Origin: Microbispora sp. ZYX-F-249
GTDB lineage: Bacteria > Actinomycetota > Actinomycetes > Streptosporangiales > Streptosporangiaceae
NCBI RefSeq assembly: GCF_039649665.1
Contig: NZ_JBDJAW010000003.1
Coordinates: 186,001 to 250,000 of the forward strand
DNA length: 64,000 bases
Direction: 5' to 3'
Of the stretch, positions 8,235-16,249 are shown piece after piece. The stretch's first letter is position 1, and every line of letters begins with the position of its first letter. The notes beneath the pieces were generated by a model. The model made no database searches. It was not told the DNA's origin and saw nothing but the letters and a program-made list of their open reading frames with translations. The position numbers and the translations under genes were made by a program.

Positions 8235-8968
8235 CTCTCCTCGCCGGGGCCCGGCTCGGCGATGTAGGAGGCGAGGCCGCGCAGGAGGATCTCCAGGCCG
8301 AGTTCGAACCGGTAGTCGTTCGACTCGTCCACCATCCTGTCGGCGAGCGCCACCAGGTTCGGGAACCGGTCGGCGGGCAGCGAGGCGAAATAGCCCTCGA
8401 TCTCCTCCCGCATCTCCTGCGGCGCCTTGCCGCCGCTCTCCGGATAGCGGTCCTGCCAGAGGACCTCCTCCAGCACGAACCCGTCCAGGTAGGTCGAGAG
8501 CAGGTCGCCCGCGATGGCCATGACCTCTCTCGGCAGGCCGGCCGCCGCGAAGACGGCCAGCAGTTTCTCCACGTGGGGGAGCAGCTCGGGCGAGAAGGGC
8601 ACACGGCCGAGGGAGATCTTGACCGCGTCGCGATGGCTGAGGAGTCTGCGGCGGCCCTGGCGGGCGAAGTCCCTGATCTGCTCCTGCCAGCGCTCGGGGT
8701 CGGGCTCGGGCAGCTCGTAGCCCTCGAACATGCGGTTGTACATGAGCTGCAGCAGCTCGTCCTTGTCGCGTACGTGGACGTACAACGCCGAGACGGCGAC
8801 GCCGAGCTCGGATGCGACCTGCCGCATGCTCAGGCGGTCGTAGCCCTCACGGTCCAGGACCGTGTAGGCGGCGTCGACGATGCGCTCGCGGGTGAGGGGC
8901 ACCCTGGCCGGCGTACGTCGCCTGGGCGGACGCTCCCACGGCGGTGTGGGCATGTCCGGCTGCGTCAT
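8231..8968 (-). CDS. TetR-family regulator with TetR_C-type ligand domain
   Basis: A 245-residue repressor. ATG 8968 is preceded by GGGAGG, which beats the longer upstream reading frame running through the operator region. The N-terminal helix-turn-helix is near residues 28-75 (LTRERIVDAAYTVLDREGYD, MRQVASELGVAVSALYVHV, RDKDELLQLM). The C-terminal part resembles the TetR_C ligand-binding domain (EVMAIAGDLLSTYLDGFVLEE). It is divergent from the DHA2 exporter at 9168 across a repeat-rich region, so it probably represses that exporter and itself. Confidence 0.92.
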   Translation of the reverse strand: MTQPDMPTPPWERPPRRRTPARVPLTRERIVDAAYTVLDREGYDRLSMRQVASELGVAVSALYVHVRDKDELLQLMYNRMFEGYELPEPDPERWQEQIRDFARQGRRRLLSHRDAVKISLGRVPFSPELLPHVEKLLAVFAAAGLPREVMAIAGDLLSTYLDGFVLEEVLWQDRYPESGGKAPQEMREEIEGYFASLPADRFPNLVALADRMVDESNDYRFELGLEILLRGLASYIAEPGPGEES

Positions 8969-8997
8969 GAGGACCTCCCGCTGTTCCGCCCATGCTA

Positions 8998-9019
8998 GTG
9001 AACACCGCTCCGTGTTCAC
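8998..9019. promoter_or_regulatory. Perfect inverted repeat, candidate TetR operator
   Basis: GTGAACAC (8998-9005) and GTGTTCAC (9012-9019) are perfect 8-base arms around CGCTCC. The box begins 29 bases upstream of the TetR start. The half-motif GAACANNGNTC recurs at 9000-9010, 9020-9030, 9100-9110 and 9139-9149, a strong sign of cooperative repressor binding. Confidence 0.7.
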
Positions 9020-9035
9020 GAACACTGCTCTCAAC

Positions 9036-9079
9036 ACGAGATATATCTTGTGCGCGCGACAAGACGCGATATATCTTGT
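9036..9079. promoter_or_regulatory. Two GATATATC boxes in the divergent promoter
   Basis: Copies at 9036-9051 and 9064-9079 read ACGA-GATATATC-TTGT and ACGC-GATATATC-TTGT, 28 bases apart. The 8-base core is a perfect palindrome. The motif is unrelated to the GAACA repeats around it, so it may bind a second regulator not encoded in this window. Confidence 0.6.
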
Positions 9080-9137
9080 TGAACGCCGAACTTGTAGGTG
9101 AACATTGATCGGTGATAGAACAGCGCTCAGTTTACTA

Positions 9138-9150
9138 TGAACAGTGTTCA
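9138..9150. promoter_or_regulatory. Palindrome overlapping the exporter leader
   Basis: TGAACAGTGTTCA is a perfect palindrome about its central base. It ends 17 bases before the exporter ATG, where a bound repressor would block transcription or early elongation. It shares the GAACA half-site with the box at 8998-9019. Confidence 0.65.
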
Positions 9151-9167
9151 GTACCCCTGGAGGGGTG

Positions 9168-10631
9168 ATGTCGGAACCAATCACCGCCACGGCGCCACCA
9201 GCGCCGCCGACCCGAGCGCCGTACCGCTGGCGCTGGGCGGCTCTCTTCGTGATCCTCGCCGGGGAGGTCATGGACCTCCTCGACGCGACGGTCACCAACA
9301 TCGCGGCGCCGAGCATGCGCGCCGATCTCGGCGGCTCGGAGGGGACCATCCAGTGGATGGGCGCCGCCTACACCCTGGCCATGGCCGTCGGCCTGATCAC
9401 CGGAGGCAGGCTGGGGGACATCTTCGGCCGCAAGCGGATGTTCCTGATCGGCGCCGCGGGTTTCACCGCGGGGTCCCTGCTCTGCGCCGTCGCCCAGACT
9501 CCCGAGGTGCTCATCGGCGCCCGGGTGATCCAGGGCCTGTTCGGCTCGGTCATGCTGCCGCAGGGACTCGGCATGATCAAGGAGATGTTCCCGCCCGCGG
9601 AGATGGGCAAGGCGTTCGGCATGTTCGGGCCGGTCATGGGCCTGTCCGCGGTCGGCGGCCCGATCCTCGCGGGCTGGCTGGTCGAGGCCGACTTCTGGGG
9701 CACCGGCTGGAGGATGATCTTCCTCGTCAACCTGCCGCTGGGCCTCGCCGCGCTGGCCGCCGGCATGCGTTTCCTGCCGGAGTCGAGGTCGCCGCACCCG
9801 CTGCGCCTCGACATGGGCGGGGTGGCGCTCGCGTCCCTGGGCGGCTTCCTGGTGATCTTCCCGCTGGTGCAGGGCCGTGAGCACGACTGGCCGCTCTGGG
9901 CGTTCGCCATGCTCGTCGCCTCGGTCGTCGTCTTCGCCGTCTTCGGCCTGTTCCAGTCGCGCCGCAGCCGTTCCGGCGGCGACCCGCTGATCGTGCCGAG
10001 CCTGTTCCGCAAGCGCGCGTTCACCGGCGGCCTGCTGACCGGCATCGTGTTCTTCTCCGGCATGGCCGGGTTCATGCTGGTCTTCAACCTCTACACCCAG
10101 ATGGGGCTCGGCTACTCGGCGCTCAAGGCCGGTCTGGCGATGGCCCCGTGGTCGGCCGGCATGATCGTCGGATTCGGGCTCGCCCAGCCGCTGCAGAGGT
10201 TCGGGCGCAGGCTCCTCCAGGGCGGCACCCTCGTCATGGCGCTCGGCGTGGCCGGCGTCCTGCTCACGCTGAACATCACGGGCACGCACCCCAACCCCTG
10301 GCAACTGGCCCCGGCCCTCGTGGTGGCGGGGATCGGCATGGGCCTGCTGATGTCGCCGTTCTTCGACATCGTGCTGGCCGGGGTCGAGGAGCACGAGACG
10401 GGCTCCGCGTCCGGCACCCTGACGGCCGTGCAGCAGCTGGGCAGCGCGTTCGGCTACGCCCTGCTCGGCACGGTCTTCTTCGACCTGCTCGGCGGCGTGC
10501 CGAGCGCCGGAAGCTTCGACCAGGCGATCAAGGTGACCCTCTGGGTGGTCGCCGGGATGCTCGTGGTGACGTTCGCGGTGGCCTTCCTGCTGCCCCGGCA
10601 GGCCCGGGAGAACGCGGAGGCGGCCCACTGA
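9168..10631 (+). CDS. DHA2-family MFS drug exporter (14 helices)
   Basis: A 487-residue proton-driven exporter of the EmrB/QacA type. It shows the DHA2 motif LDATVTNIAAPSMRADL in helix 1, motif A GGRLGDIFGRKRMFLIG near 75-90, and about 14 hydrophobic segments. ATG 9168 follows GGAGGGG closely. The in-frame GTG at 9144 lies inside a likely operator and is not preferred. The gene is divergent from a TetR gene, the usual arrangement for an inducible efflux pump. The substrate cannot be read from sequence. Confidence 0.92.
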   Translation: MSEPITATAPPAPPTRAPYRWRWAALFVILAGEVMDLLDATVTNIAAPSMRADLGGSEGTIQWMGAAYTLAMAVGLITGGRLGDIFGRKRMFLIGAAGFTAGSLLCAVAQTPEVLIGARVIQGLFGSVMLPQGLGMIKEMFPPAEMGKAFGMFGPVMGLSAVGGPILAGWLVEADFWGTGWRMIFLVNLPLGLAALAAGMRFLPESRSPHPLRLDMGGVALASLGGFLVIFPLVQGREHDWPLWAFAMLVASVVVFAVFGLFQSRRSRSGGDPLIVPSLFRKRAFTGGLLTGIVFFSGMAGFMLVFNLYTQMGLGYSALKAGLAMAPWSAGMIVGFGLAQPLQRFGRRLLQGGTLVMALGVAGVLLTLNITGTHPNPWQLAPALVVAGIGMGLLMSPFFDIVLAGVEEHETGSASGTLTAVQQLGSAFGYALLGTVFFDLLGGVPSAGSFDQAIKVTLWVVAGMLVVTFAVAFLLPRQARENAEAAH

Positions 10632-10647
10632 CCACGACAGCGGACAC

Positions 10648-10677
10648 GATCACGCCGGCACGGGGGCCGGCGTGATC
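10648..10677. terminator. Bidirectional terminator between exporter and cofC
   Basis: Perfect 12-base arms at 10648-10659 (GATCACGCCGGC) and 10666-10677 surround a 6-base loop, 16 bases after the exporter stop and 7 bases beyond the end of the converging cofC gene. Confidence 0.75.
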
Positions 10678-10684
10678 CTCGCGT

Positions 10685-11335
10685 TCACGCGGTCCGGCCG
10701 GGCGCCGCGGACAGGCGGGCGGCGACCTCCGCGGTGGCGGGGCCGACGCCCAGGGCCAGGGCGGCACGCAGGTCCTCCAGCGTGTCCACGTCCCTGCGCA
10801 CCGAGGCGATGTCGGGCAGGGCCAGCTCCTTGGCCCCCCGGGACAGGTGCCTGGCCCTCGACTCGCCGCCGAACCCCGGCCGGAAGGACACGCCCGGCCG
10901 TACGCCGTAGAACGTCGTGCCCACCTCGGCCGCGTCGGGGACGAACGCCTGGTCGAACTCCAGCGCCGCCGCGAGCACCGTCTCCAGCTCCGCGGGCCGC
11001 AGCGCGGGCAGGTCGGCCTGCAGAGCGCCGACGGCGTCGTCGGGCGCGAGCCGTACGGCCTCCTCCGCGCCCGCCCGCAGGGCGGTGTTGAGCCCCCGGT
11101 CCGGGTCGGCGACCACGTGGGCGCCGAGCGCGGCCAGCCGCCGCGCGGGCAGCGGGTCGGCCGTCACGACCACCACGCGCGCCACCAGCGGGCACCGCAG
11201 CGCCGCCGTCACGGTGTCGGAGGCCACCGCGACCGCCAGATCGGTCCGGTACGGCCCCGCCGCCGCGGCGAGCCGCGTCTTGGCCCGGATCAAGGTCTTC
11301 ACCGGGACCACTATTGACCATCGCGCGAGGTGCAT
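10685..11335 (-). CDS. cofC: 2-phospho-L-lactate/phosphoenolpyruvate guanylyltransferase
   Basis: A 216-residue nucleotidyltransferase of the CofC/FbiD family. It joins GTP to phosphoenolpyruvate (or 2-phospholactate) to supply the side chain of coenzyme F420. Family marks are the start WSIVVPVKTLIRAKTRLA, the core GLNTALRAGAEEA, the acidic motif VGALQADLPALRPAEL, and the C-terminal DVDTLEDLRAALALG. ATG 11335 is used because the longer upstream start adds a non-conserved segment. It stands alone and is divergent from the plsC-like gene; fbiA/B/C are not in the window. Confidence 0.92.
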   Translation of the reverse strand: MHLARWSIVVPVKTLIRAKTRLAAAAGPYRTDLAVAVASDTVTAALRCPLVARVVVVTADPLPARRLAALGAHVVADPDRGLNTALRAGAEEAVRLAPDDAVGALQADLPALRPAELETVLAAALEFDQAFVPDAAEVGTTFYGVRPGVSFRPGFGGESRARHLSRGAKELALPDIASVRRDVDTLEDLRAALALGVGPATAEVAARLSAAPGRTA

Positions 11336-11412
11336 GCCTGTAGCATCCCGCCTCGACATCGCCCATGGCCAACCGGGAGACTTGTGCCGGATCCCGGTGA
11401 TTTGGAGACCCT

Positions 11413-12198
11413 GTGAGCCACCCCAGCGAGCCCTCGTCCGACCCGAACGCCCCCGCAGTGCCCACCCCCGCCGTGGTGAGCCGCCGTGCCGGCCGGCCGC
11501 CGCGCTTCTGGGAGACGCTCGCGGTCGTCGTCGTCAAGCCGCTCTCACGGCTGTTCGTGAAGCGGCGGTGGCGCGGCGGGGAGAACATCCCCCGCACCGG
11601 CGGGCTGATCATCGCGGCCAACCACCTGTCGTGGTCGGACCCCGTGCTGCTCTCGCACTACCTGTACAACAACGGGCGGTGGCCGACGATCCTGGCCAAG
11701 GCGGGTCTCTTCCGGATCCGCGGACTGGGTCACGCCATCGCCCAGCTCCAGGCCATCCCGGTCGAGCGCAACAGCACCGAGGCCACCCAGTCGCTCAAGA
11801 TCGCCGAAGAGCGGCTGCGGAGCGGCGCCTGCATCCTGTTCTATCCCGAGGGCACGATCACCCGCGATCCCGAGCTGTGGCCCATGGCCGGCAAGACCGG
11901 TGTCGCCCGGCTGGCCCTCGCGACCGGCGTGCCGGTCATCCCGATCGCCCACTGGGGCGCCCAGGAACTGCTGCCGTACGGAGCGACGAAGCCTCGCCTG
12001 CTGCCCCGCAAGAGCTTCCACGTGCTCGCCGGACCGCCGGTCGACCTGTCCAAGTACGCCGGGCAGCCCATGCGCGGCTCGGTCCTGCGCGAGGCGACCG
12101 CGGACATCACGGCCGCCATCACCGGCCTGCTCGCCGAGATTCGGGACGAGAAGGCGCCGGAGGTCCCCTATGACCCGAAGAACGCGGCCAACGGCTGA
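11413..12198 (+). CDS. 1-acyl-glycerol-3-phosphate acyltransferase (PlsC family)
   Basis: A 261-residue lysophospholipid acyltransferase at the inner face of the membrane. It contains the catalytic NHLSWSDPVLL block (the HxxxxD motif near residues 77-82) and the substrate-binding FYPEGTITRDPELWP block near 144-158. GTG 11413 is the likely start. It is followed closely by gpsA, so enzymes for making and acylating glycerol-3-phosphate are encoded together, as is common in actinobacteria. Confidence 0.92.
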   Translation: MSHPSEPSSDPNAPAVPTPAVVSRRAGRPPRFWETLAVVVVKPLSRLFVKRRWRGGENIPRTGGLIIAANHLSWSDPVLLSHYLYNNGRWPTILAKAGLFRIRGLGHAIAQLQAIPVERNSTEATQSLKIAEERLRSGACILFYPEGTITRDPELWPMAGKTGVARLALATGVPVIPIAHWGAQELLPYGATKPRLLPRKSFHVLAGPPVDLSKYAGQPMRGSVLREATADITAAITGLLAEIRDEKAPEVPYDPKNAANG

Positions 12199-12251
12199 GC
12201 GGGGCGTACGGTGAGGGAGGAGCGCGCGGAGCAAGAGGAGTGGTGCGGCCA

Positions 12252-13259
12252 GTGAGCAGGGCGGCTGTTTTCGGAACGGGCTCGTGGGGCACCACGTTCG
12301 CGATGATCCTCGCCGAGGCCGGCACCCCCGCGACCCTGTGGGGCAGGCGGGCGGAGATCGTCGACGCGATCAACGAGACCCGGGAGAACCCCGAATACCT
12401 GCCCGGGACCCGGCTGCCCGACACGATCCGCGCGACGACCGACCCCGCCGAGGCCATGGACGGCGCGGACTTCGTGGTCCTCGCGGTGCCGTCCCAGACG
12501 CTGCGCGGCAACCTGCAGGTGTGGAAGCCCCACATCCCGTCCGGGGCGGTGCTGGTCAGCCTCATGAAGGGGGTCGAGCTCGGCACCTGCAAGCGGATGA
12601 GCGAGGTCGTCTGCGAGGTGGCCGAGGTGCCGGAGCAGCGGGTGGCCGTGGTCTCCGGGCCCAACCTGGTCCCCGAGCTGGCCCAGCGGCAGCCCGCCGC
12701 GGCCGTCGTCGCCTGCCGCGACGAGGACGTGGCCGTCCGGCTCCAGGATGCGTGCCACCTGCCGTGGTTCCGGACCTACACGAATCCGGACGTCGTGGGC
12801 GTCGAACTCGGTGGCGCGGTCAAGAACGTCATCGCGCTGGCCGTCGGCGTGGCGGCCGGCATGGGCCTGGGCGACAACGTGCGGGCGACGCTCATGACGC
12901 GCGGGCTGGCCGAGATCGCCCGGCTGGGCGCGGTGCTCGGGGCGGACCAGCACACCTTCGCCGGCCTCGCCGGCATGGGCGACCTCGTCGCCACCTGCAC
13001 CTCCCCGCTGTCGCGCAACCGCACCTTCGGCGAGAACCTCGGCCGCGGCATGACGATGGCCGAGGTCGTCGCGGCCACGAAGCAGACGGCCGAGGGCGTC
13101 AAGACGTGCGAGTCGGTGCTCGAACTGGCCAGGAAGCACGACGTGGAGATGCCGATCACCGAGGTCGTCGTCGGGGTCGTCCACGACGGCATGACCCCCG
13201 GAGAGGCGGCCGTGCTGCTGATGTCGCGCACCCCCAAACCGGAGCGCTACGGCGTCTGA
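12252..13259 (+). CDS. gpsA: NAD(P)+-dependent glycerol-3-phosphate dehydrogenase
   Basis: This cytosolic enzyme reduces dihydroxyacetone phosphate to sn-glycerol-3-phosphate for phospholipid synthesis. The N-terminus carries the dinucleotide loop VFGTGSWGTTFA. The catalytic lysine is in GGAVKNVIALAVG near residue 190, and the family's GLAGMGDLVATC block follows near 238. Three in-frame GTG codons (12240, 12243, 12252) are possible. 12252 is chosen because homologues start right before the beta strand AAVFGTG, though AGGAG at 12235-12239 is then 12 bases away. Length of 335 residues is normal. Confidence 0.94.
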   Translation: MSRAAVFGTGSWGTTFAMILAEAGTPATLWGRRAEIVDAINETRENPEYLPGTRLPDTIRATTDPAEAMDGADFVVLAVPSQTLRGNLQVWKPHIPSGAVLVSLMKGVELGTCKRMSEVVCEVAEVPEQRVAVVSGPNLVPELAQRQPAAAVVACRDEDVAVRLQDACHLPWFRTYTNPDVVGVELGGAVKNVIALAVGVAAGMGLGDNVRATLMTRGLAEIARLGAVLGADQHTFAGLAGMGDLVATCTSPLSRNRTFGENLGRGMTMAEVVAATKQTAEGVKTCESVLELARKHDVEMPITEVVVGVVHDGMTPGEAAVLLMSRTPKPERYGV

Positions 13260-13334
13260 TCAGGGATTCGGGCCTCCACGACGCGCGCGGCTGACAAGCC
13301 GTTTTGCGCCTCGAACACGGTAGATTCGGGCATC

Positions 13335-14450
13335 ATGAATGAGGATCGCGAGTCCCCGTCACGCGTGCGCGTGGCAGTCGTCTTCGGCGGCCGCAACTCC
13401 GAGCACGCCGTATCCCTGATGGGCGCGGGCAGTGTGCTGGATGTCATCGACCGGTCGAAGTACGAGGTCATCCCCATCGGCATCGCCCAGGACGGCCGCT
13501 GGGTGCTGGCGTCGGGCACCCAGTCCTACGCGATCGAGTCCGGCCGCCTGCCCGTCGTGGACGACTCCGGCACCGCGCTCGCACTGCCGGGGGACTCCGG
13601 CACCCTCGTGGCGCTGGAGCCCGGTGAGATCCCGCAGGCGCTCGGGCGGGTCGACGTCGTTTTCCCCCTGCTGCACGGCCCGTACGGCGAGGACGGCACG
13701 ATCCAGGGCCTGCTGGAGCTGGCCGGGGTCCGCTATGTGGGCTCCGGCGTGCTGGCCAGCGCGGTCGGCATGGACAAGGCCTACATGAAGCTCGTGCTGC
13801 ACGCGGCCGGGCTGCCCGTGGGCCCGTTCGTGGTCGTACGCGACCGCGACTGGCGCATCGACCGCGGCCGGGTGCTCAAGGAGATCGAGGAACTGGGCTG
13901 GCCGGTGTTCGTCAAGCCGGCCCGCGCCGGTTCGTCGCAGGGCATCTCCAAAGCGCACGATCCCGAGTCGCTGGAGGCGGCCATCGAGCTCGCCCGCGAG
14001 CACGACCCGAAGGTGCTCGTGGAGGCCGCCATCGTCGGCCGCGAGGTCGAGTGCGCCGTGCTGGAGTCGCTGGACGACGCCGCCCCCGAGGCGAGCGTCC
14101 CCGGCGAGGTGCTCGTGGAGGGCGGCCAGGAGTTCTACGACTTCGAGGCCAAGTATCACCCCGGGCAGATGGCGCTCCAGGCGCCTGCCGACATCCCGGC
14201 GGAGGTGGCCGAGACGCTGCGCGCCATGGCCGTGCGCGCGTTCGAGGCGCTCGGCTGCGAGGGCCTGTCGCGGGTCGACTTCTTCTACACGCCGTCCGGT
14301 GAGGTGCTCGTCAACGAGATCAACACCATGCCGGGTTTCACGTCGACGTCGGTCGCGCCGCAGTTGTGGGCCGCCACCGGCCTGCCGTACGCCGGCCTGG
14401 TCGACCGGCTGATCCAGCTCGCGCTGCGCCGGCCCGCGGGCCTGCGGTGA
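13335..14450 (+). CDS. ddl: D-alanine--D-alanine ligase
   Basis: A 371-residue ATP-grasp ligase that makes the D-Ala-D-Ala dipeptide for peptidoglycan precursors. It shows the N-terminal VVFGGRNSEHAVSLMGAGSV, the HGPYGEDGTIQGLLEL motif near residue 113, the ATP-binding PVFVKPARAGSSQGISK near 191-207, and the Mg-binding EINTMPGFTSTS near 327-338. ATG 13335 is the natural start. The F/Y selectivity position was not aligned, so D-lactate-type (vancomycin-resistant) specificity cannot be excluded by eye, but the flanking gpsA and thiL genes indicate the housekeeping copy. Confidence 0.95.
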   Translation: MNEDRESPSRVRVAVVFGGRNSEHAVSLMGAGSVLDVIDRSKYEVIPIGIAQDGRWVLASGTQSYAIESGRLPVVDDSGTALALPGDSGTLVALEPGEIPQALGRVDVVFPLLHGPYGEDGTIQGLLELAGVRYVGSGVLASAVGMDKAYMKLVLHAAGLPVGPFVVVRDRDWRIDRGRVLKEIEELGWPVFVKPARAGSSQGISKAHDPESLEAAIELAREHDPKVLVEAAIVGREVECAVLESLDDAAPEASVPGEVLVEGGQEFYDFEAKYHPGQMALQAPADIPAEVAETLRAMAVRAFEALGCEGLSRVDFFYTPSGEVLVNEINTMPGFTSTSVAPQLWAATGLPYAGLVDRLIQLALRRPAGLR

Positions 14451-14906
14451 CTACTCGGGGATGCTCGACTTGACCGGCCCGGCGAGGTCGACCAGCACCG
14501 CCCCGGGCTGGTGGTCCTTCCCGATCGTCACCTCGACGTACGCCACGCGGTTGGTGGACGTGAACAGCGCCGGTCGGCGCGGGTCCTGGAACCAGCCGAC
14601 GCCGTTGATGTCGGCGACCTCCGCCGTCGGCTCCATCGCGGCCGGCCGGGGCACGCCGCAGCGCAGGGCGATCTGGCCGTCGCCCCAGACCGCGACGTAC
14701 GGCGAGGGGGGTTCGGAGTCGGTCCGGTCGAGCCCGTCGAGCGTCTTCGGCAGCGCGGCGTCGAGCGTGCGGCAGGCCGCGGCCGCCTCGCCGGCCGGCG
14801 TGGGCGGCTCCACGTGGACGGTGGACGAGCAGCCCGCGAGCAGGGCGAGCGCCGCCACGATCGCGACTCCCGGCGTCGTGCCCACGGGCCCCTTCGCCTT
14901 GCGCAT
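14451..14906 (-). CDS. DUF3515-type lipoprotein
   Basis: A 151-residue secreted lipoprotein. The signal peptide ends in the lipobox LLAGC with the lipid-bearing Cys at residue 26. ATG 14906 has GGGGAG upstream, so the longer frame from 14951 is not used. The mature part (CRTLDAALPKTLDGL, ALRCGVPRP, WFQDP, VAYVEVTIGKDHQP) matches the DUF3515 pattern found beside ddl and thiL in actinobacteria. Its function is not known. It converges with ddl, with no bases between the stop codons. Confidence 0.85.
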   Translation of the reverse strand: MRKAKGPVGTTPGVAIVAALALLAGCSSTVHVEPPTPAGEAAAACRTLDAALPKTLDGLDRTDSEPPSPYVAVWGDGQIALRCGVPRPAAMEPTAEVADINGVGWFQDPRRPALFTSTNRVAYVEVTIGKDHQPGAVLVDLAGPVKSSIPE

Positions 14907-14929
14907 CGTCTCCCCGGCTCGTGTCCCGC

Positions 14930-15163
14930 TCAGATGTGGACGATCGGACACGTCAGTGTACGGGTGATGCCCTGCACGCCCTGGATCTGGGCGACCACGA
15001 GCTTGCCCAGCTCGTCCACGTTGTTGGCCTGGGCACGGACGATCACGTCGTAGGGGCCCGTGACATCCTCGGCCTGTGTGACCCCGGGGATGGAGGAGAT
15101 CTCCTCCGCCACGTTGGCGGCCCTGCCGACCTCGGTCTGGATAAGGATGTAGGCCTGCACCAT
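14930..15163 (-). CDS. Stand-alone Lrp/AsnC ligand-binding domain protein
   Basis: A 77-residue protein that is only the RAM/AsnC effector domain: the family features are VQAYILIQTEVGRA, the turn GPYDVIVRAQA and the final strand TRTLTCPIVHI. No DNA-binding domain is encoded, so it cannot act alone as a classical Lrp regulator. Such stand-alone domains may bind amino acids and assemble with full-length Lrp proteins. It is divergent from thiL and ends 23 bases before the DUF3515 start. Confidence 0.9.
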   Translation of the reverse strand: MVQAYILIQTEVGRAANVAEEISSIPGVTQAEDVTGPYDVIVRAQANNVDELGKLVVAQIQGVQGITRTLTCPIVHI

Positions 15164-15228
15164 GACGCCCTCCGGGTAGAGATCAGTGCCGGAGCGTAAC
15201 CGTACCTCGAATGCACTAGGGGTGTGCC

Positions 15229-16179
15229 ATCACAGTCGGAGATCTCGGCGAATTCGGAGTAATTCAGCGGATATCAGGACGCCTTCCGCGGACCGCGGCC
15301 GTACTGCTGGGCCCCGGCGACGACGCCGCGGTCCTCAAGGCCCCCGACGGGCGGGTTGTCGTGAGCACGGATCTACTGATCGAGGGTAGGCACTTCCGCC
15401 GCGACTGGTCGAGCGGGTACGACATCGGCCGTAAGGCCGCCGCACAGAACCTTTCCGACATCGTTGCCATGGGAGCCGATCCCACCGCCCTCGTGGTCGG
15501 TCTGGGGCTGCCCGCGGACGTCCCCGCCGACTGGCTGGACGCGCTGACCGACGGCTTCCGCGACGAGTGCGACCTGGTGGGGGCGACCGTGGCGGGGGGC
15601 GACATCGCCCGGTCGGAGACCGTCGTGCTCGGGGTGACCGCGCTCGGCGACCTCGGCGGCAGGTCGCCGGTGACCCGGTCGGGCGCGCGCCCCGGCGACG
15701 TGGTCGCGGTGGCGGGCCGCCTGGGATACGCCGCGGCCGGCCTCGCCCTGCTCGGGGCGGGCGTGACCGGCGGACCTCCGGAGTTGGTGGCCCTGCTGGA
15801 GGCGCACCGGCGTCCCCTGCCGCCGTACCCCTGCGGCCCGCGGGCCGCGCTGCTCGGCGCGACGGCGATGCTCGACGTCAGCGACGGCCTGCTGCAGGAC
15901 CTCGGGCACGTCGCCGACGCGAGCGGCGTGGCCGTCGCGCTGGACGCCGCCGCGCTGCCCGTGCCCGAGACGCTGACCGCGGCGGCGCGCCATCTGGGTG
16001 CGGACCCGCTGGAGTGGGTGCTGACCGGCGGCGACGATCACGCGCTGGCCGCGACGTTCCCCTCCGAGGTACGGCTGCCGCCCGAATGGACGCCTGCGGG
16101 AGTGGTGACCGAGGGCCGCGGAGTGCGGGTCGACGGACAGACCCGGACCGAAGGGGGATGGGACCACTTCCGTGGATGA
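15229..16179 (+). CDS. thiL: Thiamine-monophosphate kinase, apparent AUC start
   Basis: ThiL phosphorylates thiamine monophosphate to the pyrophosphate cofactor. The conserved N-terminus TVGDLGEFGVIQRISGRLP and the Mg/ATP motif GPGDDAAV (residues 29-36) are encoded in frame from ATC 15229, just after an in-frame TAG at 15217-15219. No ATG, GTG or TTG occurs in this frame until GTG 15361, which would remove the essential GDD motif. AGGGG at 15218-15222 lies 6 bases before ATC, a good ribosome-binding distance. The later motifs STDLLIEGRHF, AAAQNLSDIVAMGADP and MLDVSDGLLQDL are intact. The 316-residue length is normal. Confidence 0.9.
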   Translation: MTVGDLGEFGVIQRISGRLPRTAAVLLGPGDDAAVLKAPDGRVVVSTDLLIEGRHFRRDWSSGYDIGRKAAAQNLSDIVAMGADPTALVVGLGLPADVPADWLDALTDGFRDECDLVGATVAGGDIARSETVVLGVTALGDLGGRSPVTRSGARPGDVVAVAGRLGYAAAGLALLGAGVTGGPPELVALLEAHRRPLPPYPCGPRAALLGATAMLDVSDGLLQDLGHVADASGVAVALDAAALPVPETLTAAARHLGADPLEWVLTGGDDHALAATFPSEVRLPPEWTPAGVVTEGRGVRVDGQTRTEGGWDHFRG

Positions 16180-16249
16180 TGTGAAATTTGTGACATACGC
16201 GTATTAGATCTGTTATTAAGTATGGCGGTCGGCAACAGGAAGGACCGTC

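Noticed and set aside
8969-9349. TetR protein extended to start at 9349
   Set aside because: The extension crosses the operator region and the start of the divergent exporter; ATG 8968 has a strong ribosome-binding site.
9135-10628. Minus-strand open frame of 497 codons opposite the DHA2 exporter
   Set aside because: Composition shadow rich in Gly, Glu, His and Arg without hydrophobic cores; the exporter on the plus strand is unmistakable.
15361-16179. thiL starting at GTG 15361
   Set aside because: This would delete the GPGDDAAV metal/ATP motif and 44 conserved residues, so it is unlikely to be the true start.
16195-16204. ATACGCGTAT palindrome upstream of the CBM2-like gene
   Set aside because: Ten bases of palindrome without a second copy or neighbouring regulator are too little to call an operator.
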